A stretch of DNA of 23,339 nt, from NCBI GenBank assembly GCA_937902605.1, contig CALFNC010000041.1:1-23339 (forward strand). Reading direction: 5' to 3'. The notes under the pieces are model-generated. The model had not been told where the DNA came from, searched no databases, and was given only the letters and a program-made list of their open reading frames with translations. Of the stretch, positions 16,464 to 23,339 are shown piece by piece. Numbering within the stretch: the stretch's first letter is position 1; each line of letters starts with the position of its first letter. This stretch comes from an uncultured Acidobacteriota bacterium. GTDB lineage: Bacteria; Acidobacteriota; Thermoanaerobaculia; UBA5066. The position numbers and the translations under genes are program-made.

Positions 16464-17330
16464 ATGCGGCTGCCTCCCCTTGTCCGGGCACTCCGGCCCG
16501 AGCAGTGGACGAAGAATCTCTTCGTAGCCGCTCCGCTCCTGTTCGGAAAGGCGATGACCCAGCCCGTCTCGCTCCGACAGACGGCGGTGGCGGCCCTGGC
16601 CTTCTGCGCGACGTCTTCGTCGATCTACCTCCTCAACGACCTCTTCGACCGCGAGGCCGATCGCCTCCACCCGGTCAAGAGAAACCGTCCGATCGCATCG
16701 GGAGCGGTCTCCGTCCCGGCGGCCGCAGGTACCGCGCTCGGCCTCCTCGTGGGCGCGGTTGCCGCGGTTTTGGTCTGGTCTCTCCCGGCTCTGGCCCCGA
16801 TGGCGATCTACGCGGCCCTCATGGCCCTCTACTCCGGCCTCCTCAAGCAGGTTTCACTCCTCGACGTTCTCGTAATCGCTGGCGGCTTCGTCCTGCGGGT
16901 CGTCGCGGGGTCGCGCGCGGCAGGAGTGGCGCCGTCGCACTGGCTCCTCCTCTGCACGTTCTTTCTGGCGCTCTGCCTGGCCCTCGGCAAGCGCCGGGGC
17001 GAGCTGATCCTGGTGAACGGCGGCGTCCGTCCGTCCCTCGAAGCGGTGCCGGTCGCGATGATCGAGTCGTTCGAGAACATCGCGATGGCGGTCACGATCG
17101 TCTGCTACACGATTTACACCGTCGCGCCCGAGACCGTCGCGTGGTTCGGAACCGACCGCCTTCTGCTGACGGTCCCCTTCGTCGTTTTCGGTCTCTTCCG
17201 GTGGCGGCTCCTGGAGGCCCGCGGGGGCGGGGAGGATCCGTCGGGGGACCTCTTCCGCGATCCGGGCCTCGTCGCCACGATCGTCCTCTGGGGCGTCGCC
17301 TGCGGCATCCTGATCTACGTGGTGCCGTGA
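16464..17330 (+). CDS. UbiA-family prenyltransferase, decaprenyl-phosphate phosphoribosyltransferase-like
   Basis: This is a 288-residue integral membrane protein with about eight or nine hydrophobic helices. The N-terminus R-P-E-Q-W-T-K-N-L-F (11-20) is characteristic of the DPPR synthase branch. The first Asp-rich motif is N-D-L-F-D-R-E-A-D (58-66), followed by K-R-N-R-P-I-A-S-G (72-80), where UbiA enzymes bind the diphosphate. In that branch the enzyme moves 5-phosphoribose from PRPP to a polyprenyl phosphate, giving a lipid-linked sugar precursor; in actinobacteria this leads to arabinan. In other phyla its product is poorly known. ATG 16464 fits the conserved start. The stop overlaps the radical SAM gene in a GTGA junction. 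Together with the AP-superfamily hydrolase and glycosyltransferase remnant it hints at lipid-linked glycan chemistry in this region. Confidence 0.88.
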   Translation: MRLPPLVRALRPEQWTKNLFVAAPLLFGKAMTQPVSLRQTAVAALAFCATSSSIYLLNDLFDREADRLHPVKRNRPIASGAVSVPAAAGTALGLLVGAVAAVLVWSLPALAPMAIYAALMALYSGLLKQVSLLDVLVIAGGFVLRVVAGSRAAGVAPSHWLLLCTFFLALCLALGKRRGELILVNGGVRPSLEAVPVAMIESFENIAMAVTIVCYTIYTVAPETVAWFGTDRLLLTVPFVVFGLFRWRLLEARGGGEDPSGDLFRDPGLVATIVLWGVACGILIYVVP

Positions 17331-18421
17331 CGACAACCGCCGGCGAGCCCCCGACCCGGCTGCTCATCCAGCGGTCCCTCCCGGACGGCCGGATCGAGTG
17401 CGAGGTTTGCCCCCGGTGCTGCAAGCTGCGCGAGAAGCAGGACGGGTACTGCCGCTCCCGTGGGCGCCGGGGAGACCAGATCGTCACGCTAGCGGCAGGC
17501 CGGACGAGCGGCCTGGCAATCGACCCGATCGAGAAGAAGCCGCTCTTTCATTTCCTCCCGGGGACGCCCGTCCTGTCGTTCGGGACCATAGGCTGCAACC
17601 TCGGGTGCCGTTTCTGCCAGAACGAGGGGATCACGCGCGCCCGCGTTCGCCCCGAGCGGCTCCGGGAAGCGCCGCCGGACCAGATCGCCCGGGCCGCGTC
17701 GGTGCTCGGGTGCCGGAGCGTCGCGTTCACCTACAACGATCCAGTCGTCTTCTTCGACTACGCCATCGACGTGGCGAAGGCGTGCCACGCGCGCGGGATC
17801 CAGACGGTCGCGGTGACGGCAGGGTATGTCTCGCCGAAGGCCCGCGCGGAGCTGTTCCACCACATCGACGCGGCGAACGTCGACCTGAAGGGTTTTTCGG
17901 AGGAGTTCTACCGGAAGATGATCGGGGGACACCTGCAACCCATCCTAGACACCCTGTTGTACCTCCGCCGGGAGACCCGGGTCTGGCTCGAGATCACGAA
18001 CCTGCTGATCCCTGGGGTCAACGACTCCACGGCCGAGATCGACATGATGACCCGGTGGATCGGCGAGCACCTCGGCCCCGACACTCCGATCCATTTCTCC
18101 GCCTTCCACCCCGCGGGAACGCTGACAAACCTCCCGCCAACGCCGATCGCCACGCTCGTCCGGGCTGCAGAGATCGCCATCGAGAGCGGTCTTACGTACG
18201 TCTACATCGGGAACGTCCGGAGCGACTGGGAGAGCACCCGGTGCGCTTCCTGTGGGGAGCTGCTCATTGAGCGCGACGGCTACCAGATTCGCACCTGGAA
18301 CCTCAAAGATTCGGGGCGGTGCGCCTTCTGCGGGGCCAGGTGTCCCGGTCATTTCGAGCCCTCGGCCGGTACGTGGGGGGCGCGCTCCTTCCCAGTGGAC
18401 CTCGAAAGGGTCCTTCGTTGA
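17327..18421 (+). CDS. amrS: AmrS-like radical SAM enzyme (AmmeMemoRadiSam system)
   Basis: The 364-residue protein has the 4Fe-4S/SAM motif C-N-L-G-C-R-F-C (Cys90, Cys94, Cys97) followed by Q-N-E-G-I. An N-terminal Cys cluster (C-E-V-C-P-R-C-C, residues 25-32, and C42 in G-Y-C-R) and I-D-P-I-E-K-K-P-L-F-H-F match the AmrS family, as do Y-N-D-P-V-V-F-F-D-Y and V-D-L-K-G-F. The C-terminal extension carries C-A-S-C and C-A-F-C pairs, probably a zinc or rubredoxin-like knuckle, also seen in this family. AmrS proteins usually occur with AMMECR1 and Memo proteins, which are not in the window. The substrate of the system is not established. GTG 17327 overlaps the UbiA stop by four bases, so the two are translationally coupled. 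Confidence 0.9.
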   Translation: MTTTAGEPPTRLLIQRSLPDGRIECEVCPRCCKLREKQDGYCRSRGRRGDQIVTLAAGRTSGLAIDPIEKKPLFHFLPGTPVLSFGTIGCNLGCRFCQNEGITRARVRPERLREAPPDQIARAASVLGCRSVAFTYNDPVVFFDYAIDVAKACHARGIQTVAVTAGYVSPKARAELFHHIDAANVDLKGFSEEFYRKMIGGHLQPILDTLLYLRRETRVWLEITNLLIPGVNDSTAEIDMMTRWIGEHLGPDTPIHFSAFHPAGTLTNLPPTPIATLVRAAEIAIESGLTYVYIGNVRSDWESTRCASCGELLIERDGYQIRTWNLKDSGRCAFCGARCPGHFEPSAGTWGARSFPVDLERVLR

Positions 18422-18468
18422 ACGACCGGGCAACGGCGAGCGTCCCCACAAGAAACGCTGGGCGCCCC

Positions 18469-18474
18469 TAAAAT
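18469..18474 (+). promoter_or_regulatory. Possible -10 box upstream of the nitronate-monooxygenase-like gene
   Basis: TAAAAT matches five of six positions of the sigma-70 -10 consensus and stands out in GC-rich DNA. It lies in the 142-base gap between the radical SAM gene and the next gene. No good -35 hexamer is seen at 17 bases upstream, so confidence is low. Confidence 0.25.
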
Positions 18475-18500
18475 CCGGGCCCGACGAGGGGGAAGAAGAG

Positions 18501-18563
18501 ATGAAGGACGCGGCGATGACGGGCGCGGCAGAGCGTCGGTTGGTAGGGCCGGAGGAGAGGTAG
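18501..18563 (+). CDS. Possible 20-codon leader ORF upstream of the nitronate-monooxygenase-like gene
   Basis: ATG 18501 has a GGGGGAAGAAG just upstream and opens a 20-codon frame rich in Ala, Arg and Glu. It ends at TAG 18563, immediately before the ATG of the next gene (TAGATG, same frame). The ribosome site of the next gene (GGAGGAGAGG) lies inside this ORF. The layout would allow translational coupling or a leader-peptide role, but the peptide has no run of a single codon or arrest motif, and a 20-codon ORF is easily chance. Confidence 0.25.
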   Translation: MKDAAMTGAAERRLVGPEER

Positions 18564-19544
18564 ATGGCGCCCTTCGACACCGGACTGACGAGAGCGGCGG
18601 GAATCGAGATCCCGCTGATCTGCGGCGCTATGTATCCGTGCAGCAACCCCGAGCTGGTCGCGGCCGTCTCCGAGGCGGGAGGTCTCGGCGTCGTCCAGCC
18701 GCTTTCGCTCGCGGTCGTCCATGGACGCAGCTTCCGGGAGGGGATGCGCCGCATCCGCCTCCTGACGAAGAAGCCAGTCGGCCTGAACGTCCTGACGGAG
18801 AAGTCGCTCTCGCGCGTCTACCGGAAACGGATGGAGCGATACGTCGACGAGTCGCTCGAGGAAGGCGTGAGGTTCTTCGTCACCGCCCTCGGGAACCCGC
18901 GGTGGGTCGTCGAACGGGTCAAACCGCTCGGAGGGGTCGTCTTCCACGACGTCGTGGATCGTAAGTGGGCGTTGAAAGGCCTCGAGGCGGGAGTGGACGG
19001 CCTGATCTGCGTCAACCGCCGGGCCGGCGGCCACGCGGGGTACCGGGAGCCGGAAGAGCTCTTCACCGATGTCGCTGACCTCGGCGTCCCGCTCGTCTGC
19101 GCCGGAGGCGTCGGCGACGAGCGGGCGTTTGCGGCCGCGCTGCGGACCGGGTATGCCGGTGTCCAGATGGGGACTCGCTTCATCGCGACGGACGAATGCC
19201 GGGTCCCGGAGGAGTACAAGCGGGCCATCGTCGCCGCCGGAGAGGAAGACATCGTCCTGACCGAGCGGGTCACCGGAGTCCCCCTATCCGTTATCCGGAA
19301 TGAATACATCGACCGAGTCGGGACGAAGGCGGGGCCGGTCGGCCGGCTTCTTCTAAAGGGAAGAAAAACCAAGCACTTGATACGTGCGCTCTATTCGGTC
19401 CGCTCTTTCTGGCAGCTGAAGAGGGCACTCCGGGAGGGGAAATCGACCAAGGACTGCTGGCAGGCTGGACGGAGCGTTGCGGGGGTCTCCGCGATCGAGC
19501 CGGTGGCGACGATCATCGGTCGATTTGCGGCCCAGGCGCCTTGA
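18564..19544 (+). CDS. Nitronate monooxygenase-like FMN flavoprotein
   Basis: This 326-residue TIM-barrel protein is of the nitronate monooxygenase (2-nitropropane dioxygenase) family. It starts with I-P-L-I-C-G-A-M-Y-P (16-25) and has the catalytic-position His157 in A-G-G-H-A-G. The FMN-phosphate loops are A-G-G-V-G-D (180-185) and M-G-T-R-F (202-206). Family members oxidise nitronates with O2, but relatives include enoyl-ACP reductase FabK and lipid-acting enzymes, so the substrate is open. The Met after G-A replaces nothing essential. The start ATG has the strong site GGAGGAGAGG upstream. Its TGA overlaps the TTG that could begin the TetR gene, so enzyme and regulator are probably co-transcribed, and the TetR protein may control this operon. 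Confidence 0.88.
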   Translation: MAPFDTGLTRAAGIEIPLICGAMYPCSNPELVAAVSEAGGLGVVQPLSLAVVHGRSFREGMRRIRLLTKKPVGLNVLTEKSLSRVYRKRMERYVDESLEEGVRFFVTALGNPRWVVERVKPLGGVVFHDVVDRKWALKGLEAGVDGLICVNRRAGGHAGYREPEELFTDVADLGVPLVCAGGVGDERAFAAALRTGYAGVQMGTRFIATDECRVPEEYKRAIVAAGEEDIVLTERVTGVPLSVIRNEYIDRVGTKAGPVGRLLLKGRKTKHLIRALYSVRSFWQLKRALREGKSTKDCWQAGRSVAGVSAIEPVATIIGRFAAQAP

Positions 19545-19576
19545 TTATTTCCTCCAAAAGGCCCAAATCTTCTGGG

Positions 19577-20218
19577 ATGTCATTGACCATTGAATATGGG
19601 TCGGAAAAGAAAAGGGTCGGGCGACCCAGGGATGGCGACCCCGACGAGACGCGGAAAGAAATCCTCCGCGCGGCCGAGCGAGCGTTTGCGGCCGCCGGAT
19701 TCTCCGGAGCCACGACGCGCCAGATTGCCGGGGAGGCCCGGGTCAATGTCGCCACGCTCCACTACCACTTTGGTGGCAAGAAGGGCCTGTACCGGGCGGT
19801 CCTGGCCGAGGTCGCCCTGGGAGAGCTTCCGCCTCTCTCGGAGGCGGGAAGCCCGACCGATCGGCTTCGGCGGATGATCGGGGCTCTCTTCGACTTCACG
19901 GCGAAACGGGTCTCGCTCCCGCGCCTCGCGCTCCTGGACGATCTTGCCGGTCCGGTCGACGACACCTCCGAGCCCCCTGTCGAGGATCGTCGCATTGGCC
20001 TGATGGGCAGCGCCGTCCGCTCCAGTCGAAACGTAGGGGGGGCAGTGAAGGCGGGACCGAGCCTGCCGCCGGACGAGGCGGCGCGGCTGATCGTCCGGAT
20101 GATCGACCTGGCGCTGGTCGACCCGCCTGGAAAGGACGCGCCGGCTGGGGCGCGGGACGTGGGGACTGTCCGCGAATCGGTTGTGGAGGCCGCTCTCAGG
20201 ATCGCTGGCGTCGTCTGA
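19577..20218 (+). CDS. TetR-family transcriptional regulator
   Basis: The 213-residue protein has the TetR/AcrR N-terminal DNA-binding domain after a basic R-V-G-R-P-R-D start: I-L-R-A-A-E-R-A-F-A-A-A-G-F, then T-T-R-Q-I-A-G-E-A-R-V-N-V-A-T-L-H-Y-H-F and K-K-G-L-Y-R-A-V-L. The C-terminal ligand-binding half is helical and variable; the segment around residues 125-150 is loop-like. The start is uncertain: ATG 19577 is used, but neither it nor the in-frame TTG 19541, which overlaps the previous stop, has a good ribosome site. The gap before it is unusually A+T-rich. It probably represses the nitronate-monooxygenase-like operon or itself. Its last 23 bases overlap the end of the convergent symporter gene. 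Confidence 0.9.
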   Translation: MSLTIEYGSEKKRVGRPRDGDPDETRKEILRAAERAFAAAGFSGATTRQIAGEARVNVATLHYHFGGKKGLYRAVLAEVALGELPPLSEAGSPTDRLRRMIGALFDFTAKRVSLPRLALLDDLAGPVDDTSEPPVEDRRIGLMGSAVRSSRNVGGAVKAGPSLPPDEAARLIVRMIDLALVDPPGKDAPAGARDVGTVRESVVEAALRIAGVV

Positions 20219-21527
20219 ACCCGAGCGACAGTATCCCCGCGTTGACCGCCGTCCCCACGAGGACGGGATCGATTCCCCTCATGCGGAGGAGATGCGCGGC
20301 GACCGCTGTCCCGCCCCCGAGGATCATCGCCGTCGCCGCATAGCGGCCGTCGACCTGGAATCGGCGAGAGAATCCGGCGAGCGTCGGCAGGATCAGCCCA
20401 GACGCGAAGATCGTGTACCCCAGCCGGAATGTCTCGAGGAGGTCCCGCAACCAGAGGGCGACCAGGAGGCCGAGGAGGCCGTGGAGCACGACGAACATCC
20501 GGAGGCGGCAAGGACTCGGGCATCCCGGTAGCAGGTCGTGGACGGTCGCTCCCGCCGCCGAGAGGAGCACCGAGTCCGACGAGGACTGCATCGTTGCGAT
20601 CATCGCCACAAAGAGGAGCGGAGCGAGCGCGGGACCGGAGAGCAGCAGGACGGCACGGGGGAAGAGGCTCGGGCCGCCAGGCTGACCCGCCGCGACCCCG
20701 GCGAGCGCGATCGCCGCGACCGCAAGACCGAACACGAGCTTCGAGGCAGCCGCCCAGAGCGTCGCGACCCGCGCCGTCGCCTCGTCCCTCGCCGAGAGGA
20801 GCTTCGACCAGACGTCGCTTCCGACCGCATGGGGCAGGCCCACGAGGACGAACAACGCCGCCACGTCCTTCGGCCCCAGCGTCGCGCTGAACGGAAAGGA
20901 CATCAGCGGGACTGGCAGGCCAGTCTTCCCCAGCGAGACGACCGCCGAGGGGAGAGCGATGCCGAGGAGACAGAAGACCATCAGCCCAAACTGGAGGAGG
21001 TCTGTGCCGACGACGGCTCGCTGTCCCCCGAGCGCGGTGTACGCGATGAAGATCGCCGCCGTCGCGACGAGGACGGCCTCGCCGGGCCAAGAGGTGGCGG
21101 TCGTGACGACGGTCTCGGTCGCCTGCGTCAGTAAGGCGAACCAGACGATCTCGGCGAAGACGATCAGGATTGCAGCGACCCTTCGAACGCCAGGACCGTA
21201 CGACCTGCCGATCACCTCGGCGAGCGTGAGGGCACCGGTCGCGCGGACGCGGCCGGCGAGGGCGAGGCCCAGGAACGCGAGGCCCCCGACGCCGGCGAGG
21301 TCCAACCAGAGACCGCTGAGGCCGTTCGCGGCCACCAGCGCCGCCAGGACGAGGGTGGTCGAGCCGCCAATCGTCGTGGACGAGAGCGCGGCCCACGAGG
21401 AGAGCCGGCCGAAGCGTCGGTCGCCGACCAGGAAAGCCTCCGGGGAACGGGCCGCCCGCCGGGAGACGAGGGTGCCGACCGCCAGGACGGCGGCGCCATA
21501 GGCCACGAGCGCGAACGCGAATCTCAA
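20196..21527 (-). CDS. Sodium:solute symporter family (SSS) transporter
   Basis: This 443-residue membrane protein has about twelve or thirteen hydrophobic segments and the SSS landmarks. These are a G-D-R-R-F-G-R-L-S-S-W near residue 35 (the family's G-x-R-x-x-x-x-x-x-x-A-x-S-x-x-T/G pattern), A-L-S-S-T-T-I-G-G-S-T, an A-Y-T-A-L-G-G-Q-R-A-V-V-G-T-D-L-L-Q-F-G segment, and M-I-A-T-M-Q-S-S-S-D-S-V-L-L-S-A-A in the helix that holds a sodium site. It is somewhat shorter than typical members (about 480-550). It should import an unidentified solute with Na+ across the inner membrane. The start is TTG 21527, the furthest that keeps the first helix intact; no strong ribosome site is seen. It overlaps the TetR gene tail to tail and is divergent from the DUF2203 gene by 45 bases. 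Confidence 0.88.
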   Translation of the reverse strand: MRFAFALVAYGAAVLAVGTLVSRRAARSPEAFLVGDRRFGRLSSWAALSSTTIGGSTTLVLAALVAANGLSGLWLDLAGVGGLAFLGLALAGRVRATGALTLAEVIGRSYGPGVRRVAAILIVFAEIVWFALLTQATETVVTTATSWPGEAVLVATAAIFIAYTALGGQRAVVGTDLLQFGLMVFCLLGIALPSAVVSLGKTGLPVPLMSFPFSATLGPKDVAALFVLVGLPHAVGSDVWSKLLSARDEATARVATLWAAASKLVFGLAVAAIALAGVAAGQPGGPSLFPRAVLLLSGPALAPLLFVAMIATMQSSSDSVLLSAAGATVHDLLPGCPSPCRLRMFVVLHGLLGLLVALWLRDLLETFRLGYTIFASGLILPTLAGFSRRFQVDGRYAATAMILGGGTAVAAHLLRMRGIDPVLVGTAVNAGILSLGFRRRQRS

Positions 21528-21572
21528 GCGCCCGATGATAGGGGGACCGCTGGCCCGGGTTACGATGACGCG

Positions 21573-21926
21573 GTGACGAAGGCACCGCCGGCGAAGACCT
21601 TTTCCCTAGGCGAGGCCCAGGGGCTGCTGGCCGCGGTAAGGGAGCGGACCCGCCGCGCAATGGAGGAGGTCCACGCCCTGAGCCTCTCGGCCGACGACGA
21701 GGACCCCGATGGGGCCGAGACGACCGAGGCGTTCCGGGAAGAGGCGACCCGGATCCTCGCCGAGTGGGCGCGGGACGTGGAGTCGATGGGGGCGGAAGTG
21801 AAAGGGCCGTGGCTCGTCGACTTCGACTGCGGCGCCGGCTATTACTGCTGGAGCTGGCCGGAGGAGTCCCTAGATTTCTTCCATGGCTACAAGGAAGGGT
21901 TCGCGGGCCGGGTGCGCCTCCAGTAG
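21573..21926 (+). CDS. DUF2203-like small protein
   Basis: The 117-residue protein fits the DUF2203 pattern: an N-terminal F-S-L-G-E-A-Q-G-L-L-A-A-V-R motif, a charged helical middle, and an ending with G-P-W-L-V-D-F-D, Y-C-W-S-W, F-F-H-G-Y-K-E-G-F-A-G-R. The function of this family is unknown, and no catalytic site is evident. The start is GTG 21573, with no strong ribosome site. Its 3' end is 34 bases before the kinase-like gene, so the two may form one transcript. Confidence 0.78.
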   Translation: MTKAPPAKTFSLGEAQGLLAAVRERTRRAMEEVHALSLSADDEDPDGAETTEAFREEATRILAEWARDVESMGAEVKGPWLVDFDCGAGYYCWSWPEESLDFFHGYKEGFAGRVRLQ

Positions 21927-21960
21927 CCGCTCGACGAACGCGTGGCGCCGGGATAGAGGT

Positions 21961-23301
21961 ATGCGGGAACGAGAGGAGCCTCCCGACGATCTGGACGAGA
22001 TCCTCGACCGGGCCTTCGCCGGGGCCACGAACCCCGACCGTTTGGCCGAGGAGGTGAAGAGGGACGTCGAGACGAGCGTCGGGGTGGAAAGCGCCGCGGA
22101 AGAGGCTCGTTCTCCGTCCGCGGTGACGGGACCGATCCCGGTCTCGGCCCCGTCGCCCGGCGCATCGCAGGGCTTCTCCATCGCCTCCCGCGGATTGCGG
22201 CAGGCCGGAGACCCCTCGAGCATCGTCGAAGCGCTCACGGTGGGGATCCTGATCTCCGACAACGATGGAGTCGTGACGGCGAGTAACCGTTCCGCACGGC
22301 GGATGCTCGGTGTCTCCGAAGGAACGATGGCCGGGGTCCGGGTTGCCGAGCTGTTCGCGACGGCAGATCGGAACGCCTTTGCCGCCCTTCTGGAGAGCGC
22401 GCTCCACGGCCGGGGCGCGAAGGAGATCGACCTGGTCGCGAACGGCCGGCAGGGACCCGTGGCCGTCCGCGTCGCGGCAAGCGGGCGGTTCGACGGGGAC
22501 CGCCGGCTGAAAGAGATTGTCTGGTCGTTCCGGGAATCGGGTCCCACCGACCCTTCCATCGAAGTCCGGGTCCTGCAGGCGAGGACCGACCTACTTGCCG
22601 AGCTCGGGCTGGAGCTGGCCCGTGAGATCGGTCCGATCGGGCTCTGTCTCTCCGAGGCGTTGCTGGGTGCCCAGCAGATCCTAGACCAGTCGGGTGCGCA
22701 CGGGACGGTCGCCGACCAGCTACGTGCCCGGATCGCCGACGCGTCCTCGGGATTGCTCCGCCTCGACCAAGCGGCCTCCGAGCTGGAGCGATTCGCCTCC
22801 GTCCCCCCGCTGAAGGTCGAGCCGGTCGACCCGTCGCTCCTCCTGACCCGCGCAGAGACCCTTCTTGTGCGTTCTCTCCGGGCGAACCGGATCCGGGTTC
22901 GCAACGACATGGACGACCCTCCGCCCAGAATCCTCGCGGACGCGGCACGGCTTACGGAGATCTTCGTGAACCTGATCCGGAACGCCCGAAACGCGATCCA
23001 GTGCCGCTACGGCGAGGAGGGGGCCGACATGACCGGAGCCGACCGCCGGCTGATCGTCGTCGAGTCGTTCGTGAAGCCGCCCTGGGTGATCCTCTCGGTC
23101 ACGAACAACGGTGTCCCGATCCCGTCCTCCGAGGTCGAGCGCGTTTTCGTGCCGTCGGTCAGCCTGCGCGAGGCGCACCGCCCGTGGATCGGTCTTCCGG
23201 AGACCGCCGCGCTCGTCAAGATGATGGGGGGTGCGGTGAGGTGCCAGGCTCTGGAGGACGAAGGGACCCGCTATGTCCTGACCTTTCGGAAGGCGGACTG
23301 A
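21961..23301 (+). CDS. PAS domain/HATPase protein, histidine-kinase-like with degenerate catalytic boxes
   Basis: The 446-residue, apparently cytosolic protein has an acidic N-terminus (1-85), a PAS domain (about 88-195, with A-L-T-V-G-I-L-I-S-D-N-D-G and S-N-R-S-A-R-R-M-L-G), a helical dimerisation-like part, and a GHKL ATPase-like domain (about 310-445). At the H-box position the sequence is L-A-R-E-I-G-P-I, with Arg221 where the phosphorylated His should be. The N-box is good (E-I-F-V-N-L-I-R-N-A-R-N-A-I-Q). The G1 box D-x-G-x-G is replaced by N-N-G-V-P-I-P and the G2 region reads W-I-G-L-P-E-T. No receiver domain is attached. Either it is a pseudokinase that binds a partner, or the phosphorylated residue is elsewhere. 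ATG 21961 is preferred because sequence upstream in frame is a shadow of the previous gene; AGAGG lies very close to it. Confidence 0.82.
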   Translation: MREREEPPDDLDEILDRAFAGATNPDRLAEEVKRDVETSVGVESAAEEARSPSAVTGPIPVSAPSPGASQGFSIASRGLRQAGDPSSIVEALTVGILISDNDGVVTASNRSARRMLGVSEGTMAGVRVAELFATADRNAFAALLESALHGRGAKEIDLVANGRQGPVAVRVAASGRFDGDRRLKEIVWSFRESGPTDPSIEVRVLQARTDLLAELGLELAREIGPIGLCLSEALLGAQQILDQSGAHGTVADQLRARIADASSGLLRLDQAASELERFASVPPLKVEPVDPSLLLTRAETLLVRSLRANRIRVRNDMDDPPPRILADAARLTEIFVNLIRNARNAIQCRYGEEGADMTGADRRLIVVESFVKPPWVILSVTNNGVPIPSSEVERVFVPSVSLREAHRPWIGLPETAALVKMMGGAVRCQALEDEGTRYVLTFRKAD

Positions 23302-23339
23302 AACGCCGCGAACCCCCGAGCCCCACGGAGGCCAGCACG

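Noticed and set aside
19762..22407. 881-codon open frame on the minus strand
   Set aside because: It runs antisense to the TetR, DUF2203 and kinase-like genes and in a second frame of the symporter. Its translation is Arg/Pro/Gly-rich low-complexity, as expected from high GC, with no domain.
21961..23301. Kinase-like gene as cognate kinase of the response regulator at 4513
   Set aside because: The two are 16 kb apart and the phospho-donor His is missing, so there is no sequence support for pairing them.
1..23339. CRISPR array, tRNA, rRNA, IS element, integrase or attachment site
   Set aside because: No regularly spaced repeats, cloverleaf-like sequence, transposase-like protein or terminal inverted repeats were seen on either strand by eye.

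Overview
The window is dense, GC-rich bacterial DNA. Genes lie on both strands, gaps are short, GTG and TTG starts are frequent, and stop/start overlaps of the GTGA type occur at four gene junctions. Codons are strongly G/C-ending. Gene content (one-chain alpha/beta 2-oxoacid dehydrogenase E1, DPPR-synthase-like UbiA protein, AmrS-type radical SAM enzyme, sigma-54 response regulator, PspA with an OmpA-fused ABC binding protein) would suit an uncultured Acidobacteriota or similar deep-branching Gram-negative. That placement is inference; there is no rRNA or other marker here. I found no tRNA, rRNA, CRISPR array, IS element or phage gene.

Layout. 1-1353 (+): 3' end of an alkaline-phosphatase-superfamily gene, then the wreck of a membrane glycosyltransferase missing most of its middle. 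1365-6942 (-): an apparent operon, read right to left, of a fatty acid desaturase (one-base frameshift), a sigma-54-dependent response regulator, a fused E1, and a membrane-anchored alpha/beta hydrolase translationally coupled to E1. 6979-8298 (+): FAD-dependent amine-oxidase-like enzyme. 8347-15823 (+): a tightly packed seven-gene cluster, the most interesting part. 15824-16384 (-): small unknown gene. 16464-18421 (+): UbiA prenyltransferase and AmrS-like radical SAM enzyme, overlapping by 4 bases. 18501-20218 (+): possible leader ORF, nitronate-monooxygenase-like enzyme, TetR regulator. 20196-21527 (-): sodium:solute symporter, tail to tail with TetR. 21573-23301 (+): DUF2203-type small protein and a PAS/HATPase protein that looks like a histidine kinase without its phospho-accepting His.

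The 8347-15823 cluster encodes, in order: a helical protein of unknown family; a PspA/IM30-like coiled-coil protein; an ABC substrate-binding domain anchored in the inner membrane and fused to an OmpA-type peptidoglycan-binding domain; an ABC permease and ATPase of the nitrate/sulfonate/taurine type; an unknown protein with a hydrophobic hairpin and long helices; and a classical AAA+ ATPase with a degenerate N-terminal half. PspA proteins belong to the ESCRT-III superfamily, and a classical AAA+ ATPase (Vps4) disassembles ESCRT-III in eukaryotes and archaea. The cluster can therefore be read as a candidate envelope machine in which a wall-tethered ABC complex senses or imports something and a PspA/AAA pair remodels or protects the membrane. 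The domain assignments are well supported; the joint function is a hypothesis.
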